Of a stretch of DNA of 8,874 bases, positions 5,554-8,874 are shown piece by piece (position 1 is the stretch's first letter; every line of letters begins with the position of its first letter). Source of the stretch: Deltaproteobacteria bacterium. GTDB taxonomy: Bacteria > Myxococcota > Myxococcia > Myxococcales > 40CM-4-68-19. The notes under the pieces were generated by a model. The model was not told where the DNA came from and did not search any database. It saw nothing but the letters and a program-made list of their open reading frames with translations. A program made the translations under genes and the position numbers. Where the stretch lies: positions 1 to 8,874 of the forward strand of contig VBKQ01000379.1 in the NCBI GenBank assembly GCA_005879505.1, written 5' to 3'.

Positions 5554-5800
5554 CGACGAAGCTCGGGCACTCCCGACGAACGTATCGACGCGCGCAACCG
5601 CGGCGACGATGAAGGGCCTCATTTCCACCACAGACGAAGCCCGGGCCCTGGCGGGCTATTCGCTTCCCATCTCGATTACGGCTGCGCCGGTATCCAAAGC
5701 CGTCACGAGCACAGATGAAGCGCGCGCTCTCGCGGGAGGCGACGTCCAGATCGAGCGGCCCGAGGGAAGTCGCGCGGTCGCCAGCAGGGGCGAGCGCTGA
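5441..5800 (+). CDS. Small secreted protein with three DEARAL repeats
   Basis: 119-residue protein. Residues 1-31 form a Sec signal peptide (KINRRLSK, then LSLCSAFLLSEAAGSA, cut at ARA-SS). The mature 88 residues hold three copies of a short motif: SSDEARALP (37-45), TTDEARALAG (63-72) and STDEARALAG (90-99), spaced 26 and 27 residues. The linkers are Ser/Thr/Ala/Pro-rich and look disordered. There is no Cys in the mature part. The ATG at 5441 has GGAGG 5 nt upstream. It is the last gene of the cupredoxin/phosphoesterase operon and is convergent with the kinase gene, whose stop lies 28 nt away. I do not recognise a characterised family. The motif could be a docking or processing peptide released or bound repeatedly; that is only a guess. 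Confidence 0.85.
   Translation: MTKINRRLSKVGLSLCSAFLLSEAAGSAARASSIPTSSDEARALPTNVSTRATAATMKGLISTTDEARALAGYSLPISITAAPVSKAVTSTDEARALAGGDVQIERPEGSRAVASRGER
5555..5731 (+). repeat. Three DEARAL coding repeats
   Basis: The six-codon cores lie at 5555-5572, 5633-5650 and 5714-5731. The encoded peptide DEARAL is identical in all three. The DNA differs at 3, 4 and 5 of 18 positions in the three pairwise comparisons, and every difference is synonymous. This argues that the peptide, not the DNA, is what is conserved. Confidence 0.85.
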
Positions 5801-5828
5801 CCGATCGAGGTCTCGCCCTTTTCGGCTT

Positions 5829-7493
5829 TCAAGTCGTTTCTCCAACGTCGAGCTGCGCGGCGGCGGCGGCAAGAAATGCAAGCGCCACCGCCGTCGCGCC
5901 CGGATCCGTCACGCCCTTGAGGTTCGCGGCGGTCACATACGAAGAGCGGCCCGCATGGGCCTTCGTCATGGACGCGGTGGCATCGGCGCCGCGCTGCGCG
6001 GCGGCTGCGGCGGCGTGGAGGCTCCCCTGCTCGAGCGCGTCGATCGCGGGAACGAGCGCATCGAGCATGGTCCGATCGCCCAGGTGTGCCCCACCGTAGT
6101 GTTGCAGGGCGGCGATTCCTTTCCCGAACGCACCCCGCAAGCTCCTCGAACGCTTCATCTCGGTGCCGGCGGCCGTGAAGAAGATGGACAGCAGGACTCC
6201 GCTCGATCCACCCGTCGTCTTTCCCAAAAGCTCGCCAATCGCAAGGCAGAGCTGGTCCGGATGCGCCAGCGGCAGCGCCGCCGCGGTCAATCTGTCCATC
6301 ACGCTCCGCGCCGCAGTTGCGAACGTCGTGCCGGTGTCGCCGTCGCCCACCTTGGCATCCAATGCGTTCAGCTCCGGCTCTTTCTGGATGAGAACATCGC
6401 ATATGCCCCGCACGACGGCCGCCGTCTTCTTGCTTGCCGAACCCTGGAAGACGCTCGCCGCCATGGCCTTGGGCAATGGCAGGATCGTCTTCGGCTCGAG
6501 TCTCCTCCCTGGCAACCAGGCGGTGGCCTCGACAGGGGAGAGCAGGGCCTGGCGGCGAGCATCGTTCAATTCGATGAGCGACAAAGAGAAGCCATTCATG
6601 TCGAGCGACGTCATCAGCGGCGCCGGGCCAAAGACGAGCTCGATCTGCTGGCCAAGACGCGAATGGAGGACCTCATTGACGATGACGCCCATCTCCATGG
6701 GCGTCACGCTGCCGAGGTTGTTCACCAGGAGGCCCAGCCTCGTTTCCCCGGAACCCAACCCCGCGGACAACTGATCGGCCATCAGATCCACGATGTGCTT
6801 CACGGACCGAGCCTCGATCACGGCTGCGCCTGGCTCACCGTGAATCCCGAGCCCGAGCTCGGCTTCCCCTTCACCGAGACGGCCGGCCATCTTCTGCCCG
6901 GGGATGGTGCAGGCCGATAGCGACACGCCCAGCGAACGGATCGCCCCCGCGGCATCTTGCGCGGCCTCTTTGACCGTCCGCAGATCACTTCCCGCCTCGG
7001 CGAGATGGCCCGCGATCTTGTGGACGAACAAGGTGCCGGCGATCCCGCGCGGCTTCGCGGCGGCCGGAATTGCGATGTCGTCGGAGACGATGATCATCTC
7101 GACCTGGCAACCGAGTTGCTTGGCCTTCTCCGCAGCGAGCCCGAAATTCAAGCGATCGCCCGTGTAGTTCTTCACGATCAACAAGCAACCGGCGTCACCC
7201 GTGACGCTGAGGATGCAGGCCAGCACGGCGTCCACGCTCGGCGAAGCGAAGACCTCGCCCGAGACCGCTCCCGCCAGCATTCCCCGGCCCACGAAACCCG
7301 CATGTGCCGGCTCATGTCCGGCGCCGCCGCCCGAGACGACGGCGACCTTGCTCCGGTCCCAGTCCTTCCGGATCACCACCTTGATGTGTGGGTAGCCGTC
7401 GAGCCGGGCGAGGTGCCTTCCCGAGGAGCCCGAGAGCAAGCCGTCGATGGCCTCGGTCACGATCGTCTCGCGGGCGTTGAGGAAGCGATTCAT
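5829..7493 (-). CDS. dhaK: Dihydroxyacetone kinase, fused DhaK-DhaL (ATP-dependent)
   Basis: 554-residue cytoplasmic enzyme that phosphorylates dihydroxyacetone (or glyceraldehyde) with ATP to give the glycolytic triose phosphate. The length matches single-chain ATP-dependent kinases of the Citrobacter type. Residues 1-330 are the DhaK domain: the substrate loop GGGAGHEPAH (55-64) and the covalent substrate-binding His218 in LGIHGEPG. Residues 345-554 are the DhaL nucleotide domain: Mg-binding Asp379, Asp384 and Asp386 in LDAKVGDGDTGTT, and the glycine loop TTGGSSG (426-432). Catalytic residues are intact. The ATG at 7493 fits the family N-terminus and has AAGGG 9 nt upstream; the longer frame up to 7664 runs through unrelated sequence. 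A 53-residue ORF lies 44 nt upstream behind the same promoter. Some family members also cyclise FAD; that cannot be judged here. No glycerol dehydrogenase or regulator gene is adjacent in this window. Confidence 0.97.
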   Translation of the reverse strand: MNRFLNARETIVTEAIDGLLSGSSGRHLARLDGYPHIKVVIRKDWDRSKVAVVSGGGAGHEPAHAGFVGRGMLAGAVSGEVFASPSVDAVLACILSVTGDAGCLLIVKNYTGDRLNFGLAAEKAKQLGCQVEMIIVSDDIAIPAAAKPRGIAGTLFVHKIAGHLAEAGSDLRTVKEAAQDAAGAIRSLGVSLSACTIPGQKMAGRLGEGEAELGLGIHGEPGAAVIEARSVKHIVDLMADQLSAGLGSGETRLGLLVNNLGSVTPMEMGVIVNEVLHSRLGQQIELVFGPAPLMTSLDMNGFSLSLIELNDARRQALLSPVEATAWLPGRRLEPKTILPLPKAMAASVFQGSASKKTAAVVRGICDVLIQKEPELNALDAKVGDGDTGTTFATAARSVMDRLTAAALPLAHPDQLCLAIGELLGKTTGGSSGVLLSIFFTAAGTEMKRSRSLRGAFGKGIAALQHYGGAHLGDRTMLDALVPAIDALEQGSLHAAAAAAQRGADATASMTKAHAGRSSYVTAANLKGVTDPGATAVALAFLAAAAAQLDVGETT

Positions 7494-7537
7494 GGGTTGC
7501 ATCCCTTGGCTGAAGCCGTTCGGGCGGAAAGTGCGGG

Positions 7538-7699
7538 CTACGCGGACCCCAGGCGAGCGACGCAATCGAGGAAGGTGGTCCGCTTCTGCAGCAGGACGGC
7601 GAGGCAGCAACGGAGGTAGGCGCGCGCACCGTAGCAGCGCAGGATGAGCGCCGAGTTCATCCACACGTCTTTGGTGGTGATGGCGCCCTGGATGTACAT
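7538..7699 (-). CDS. 53-residue Cys-containing small protein
   Basis: A small ORF that begins MYIQGAITTKDVWMNSA and ends VARLGSA. The start at 7699 has a strong AAGGAG (7707-7712) 7 nt upstream and lies about 20 nt after a predicted transcription start, so translation is very likely. Four cysteines occur at 22, 31, 32 and 46, in a moderately hydrophobic Leu/Ala/Arg stretch without a signal peptide. It is a different frame from the kinase, whose start lies 44 nt downstream, and the two probably form one transcript. I do not recognise the protein. The Cys pattern could bind metal or form disulfides. It could also act as a leader ORF that tunes expression of the kinase. Confidence 0.7.
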   Translation of the reverse strand: MYIQGAITTKDVWMNSALILRCYGARAYLRCCLAVLLQKRTTFLDCVARLGSA

Positions 7700-7709
7700 C
7701 GCGCAGCTC

Positions 7710-7748
7710 CTTCGTTTAGTGAACTGAACTCTACTAAACTAAACGAAG
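7710..7748. promoter_or_regulatory. Inverted-repeat operator over the kinase promoter
   Basis: Perfect 10-bp arms CTTCGTTTAG (7710-7719) and CTAAACGAAG (7739-7748) with a 19-nt spacer; a nested pair GTTTAGT/ACTAAAC sits at 7714-7720 and 7733-7739. The arms bracket the -10 box and the start region, and the right arm lies within the -35/-10 spacer. It is AT-rich against a GC-rich background. This is the layout of a repressor site, for example of TetR type. The regulator is not in the window. Confidence 0.6.
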
Positions 7749-7755
7749 ATGTCAA
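7728..7755 (-). promoter_or_regulatory. Sigma-70-type promoter for the small ORF and kinase
   Basis: On the minus strand a perfect -35 box TTGACA (7750-7755) is followed after 16 nt by TAGAGT (7728-7733), a 4/6 match to TATAAT. The expected start near 7721 leaves about 20 nt before the ATG at 7699, just enough for the AAGGAG site. Confidence 0.6.
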
Positions 7756-7833
7756 GGAGGGTCCCCGTCCTCTGGGCCCTTCATCAGTTTCTCCAAGGCT
7801 GCTGCAGACGTGGGGTCGGCCTCCCGCACAGCG

Positions 7834-7852
7834 GCCGGCCGATCCGGCCGGC
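7834..7852 (+). other. GC hairpin in the leader of the AI-2E family gene
   Basis: Arms GCCGGCC (7834-7840) and GGCCGGC (7846-7852) with a 5-nt loop, 30 nt before the predicted GTG start at 7883. It has no T-run. It may be a leader hairpin, or part of a transcriptional block between this gene and the divergent kinase promoter. Confidence 0.3.
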
Positions 7853-7882
7853 GAGTGGATCTCCACATAGCTTTGCTGTCGA

Positions 7883-8866
7883 GTGAAGCCACTCTCGGTC
7901 GGCTTGGTCCTGCTCTTCACCGGCGCCGCAGTCGCCGCAGCTTGGCTCGCGCACCAGGTGCTGCTACTCGCGTTTCTCGGTCTCCTTATCGGGGTGGTCT
8001 TCTCTTTTCCCGTGGACTGGCTCGCGAAGGTAATGCCGCGCGCACTGGCGGTGATCCTCGTGGTTCTGGTGTTGGCGGGCGGGGCTGCTGCTGTCGGCGC
8101 CGTGGTCGTGCCGACGCTCGTGCGGCAAGCCGACGAACTGCGCGAAAGTGCTCCGCGGGCGTTAAGCGACGCTCGGCGGTGGCTGCGGGCAAAGCAAGGC
8201 GAGGAGGGTGCCAGGAAGACGGAGGAGCAAGCCAAGCAAACGGCGGGCAAGGCCGCCGAGGGCGCCCTCAAGGCAGCATTGGGTCTTGTTTCGAGCGCGA
8301 CCATCATCGTGCTGGTCATCGCGCTGGGCGCCTTCCTGGCTCACGAGCCCGACAGCTATCGGCGCGGCGTTCGCCATCTGATTCCCGCGCGCCACCAAGA
8401 GAAATTCGACGAGACTTGGCGCCGCGCCGCACGATCTCTTCGCCGCTGGCTCGGCGGCATTCTCGTGTCGATGACGATCATGGGGACCTTGACGGGCCTG
8501 GGGCTCGCGCTTGCCGGCGTGAACGGATGGCTGCTGCTTGCAGTGCTCACCTTCCTCGGGACCTTCGTGCCGTATCTCGGAGCAATCGCCAGCGCGATTC
8601 CGGGACTGCTCGCGGCGCTCGCGCAGTCGCCGCATCATTTCCTCCTCGCCTTGCTCGTCTATCTCGTCGTGCACGTGGTCGAGGGATACATCGTCGACCC
8701 GCTGGTGATGAAGCGAGCCGTCCACATCAAGCCGGCGCTCCTGCTCTTTTTCCAGGCCGTGGCAGGAGCGGTCTTCGGCGTGACCGGCACGGTGGTCGCG
8801 ACGCCTCTTCTCGTCTGTATTCAGGAAGCGGTGCAGTACCTGTGGGTGGAACGGGTCCGCTCTTAG
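7883..8866 (+). CDS. AI-2E family (PerM/YdiK-type) membrane transporter
   Basis: 327-residue inner-membrane protein of the AI-2E transporter / UPF0118 family; despite the name, members export different small solutes or ions and the cargo here is unknown. About eight hydrophobic segments are visible near residues 6-22, 26-43, 53-78, 133-153, 189-212, 215-246, 252-270 and 284-312. A charged, Lys/Glu/Ala-rich soluble stretch (80-130) follows the third, as is usual. Family motifs are FVPYLGAI (228-235) and the GYIVDPLVMKR loop before HIKPALLL (269-288). The start is a GTG at 7883: an in-frame TAG at 7868-7870 rules out a longer frame. No clear ribosome site precedes the GTG, so translation may be weak or the start may differ slightly. 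Length and order look complete. It is divergent from the kinase operon. Confidence 0.9.
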   Translation: MKPLSVGLVLLFTGAAVAAAWLAHQVLLLAFLGLLIGVVFSFPVDWLAKVMPRALAVILVVLVLAGGAAAVGAVVVPTLVRQADELRESAPRALSDARRWLRAKQGEEGARKTEEQAKQTAGKAAEGALKAALGLVSSATIIVLVIALGAFLAHEPDSYRRGVRHLIPARHQEKFDETWRRAARSLRRWLGGILVSMTIMGTLTGLGLALAGVNGWLLLAVLTFLGTFVPYLGAIASAIPGLLAALAQSPHHFLLALLVYLVVHVVEGYIVDPLVMKRAVHIKPALLLFFQAVAGAVFGVTGTVVATPLLVCIQEAVQYLWVERVRS

Positions 8867-8874
8867 AAGAGGAC

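Noticed and set aside
5715..6920. 401-codon plus-strand frame opposite the dihydroxyacetone kinase
   Set aside because: The minus strand has intact catalytic motifs of DhaK and DhaL throughout; the plus frame is a high-GC shadow.
7494..7664. N-terminal extension of the kinase frame to a GTG at 7664
   Set aside because: The extra 57 residues are Arg/Pro/Leu-rich without family similarity and overlap the 53-residue ORF in another frame; the ATG at 7493 matches the family N-terminus.

Overview
The window looks like chromosomal DNA from a high-GC Gram-negative bacterium, probably a proteobacterium (beta or gamma) or a similar group. An outer-membrane beta-barrel protein ending in an aromatic residue, a twin-arginine lipoprotein signal, several Sec signal peptides and strong GGAGG-type ribosome sites support this. 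The exact lineage cannot be fixed from the sequence. There are no rRNA, tRNA, transposase, phage or CRISPR features.

Layout, left to right. (1) 1-1839, minus strand: an outer-membrane beta-barrel protein (754-1839) followed downstream by an aldo/keto reductase that runs off the left edge (1-629). (2) 2116-2523, plus: a small exported, highly charged helical protein with Asp almost every seventh residue. A 17-bp stem-loop (2540-2583) follows it. (3) 2524-3080: a gene-poor stretch with a tandem pair of TTGACGTCAA palindromes and the first copy of an ATTCCC-N2-GGGAAT palindrome. (4) 3081-3569, minus: a small secreted beta-rich protein with a GTWKLN motif, divergent from the next block. The second ATTCCC-N2-GGGAAT palindrome lies between them. 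(5) 3768-5800, plus: an apparent operon of four exported proteins: a cupredoxin-like protein, a TAT-exported metallophosphoesterase lipoprotein, a second cupredoxin that has lost its C-terminal copper-site half, and a small secreted protein with three copies of an (S/T)DEARAL(AG) motif. (6) 7699-5829, minus: a 53-residue Cys-containing small ORF and a fused DhaK-DhaL dihydroxyacetone kinase, behind a promoter overlapped by a perfect inverted repeat. (7) 7883-8866, plus: an AI-2E/PerM-family membrane protein.

The kinase is a cytoplasmic enzyme of triose metabolism whose promoter architecture suggests repression by a dimeric regulator. The 3768-5800 block is an envelope operon of copper-protein and phosphoesterase type, tightly packed with 56-nt, 1-nt and short spacings. 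The most novel items are the DEARAL-repeat protein, where all differences between the three repeat cores are synonymous, and the broken cupredoxin just before it. The Asp-periodic coiled-coil protein and the operator over the kinase promoter come next. No defence or mobile system was found.
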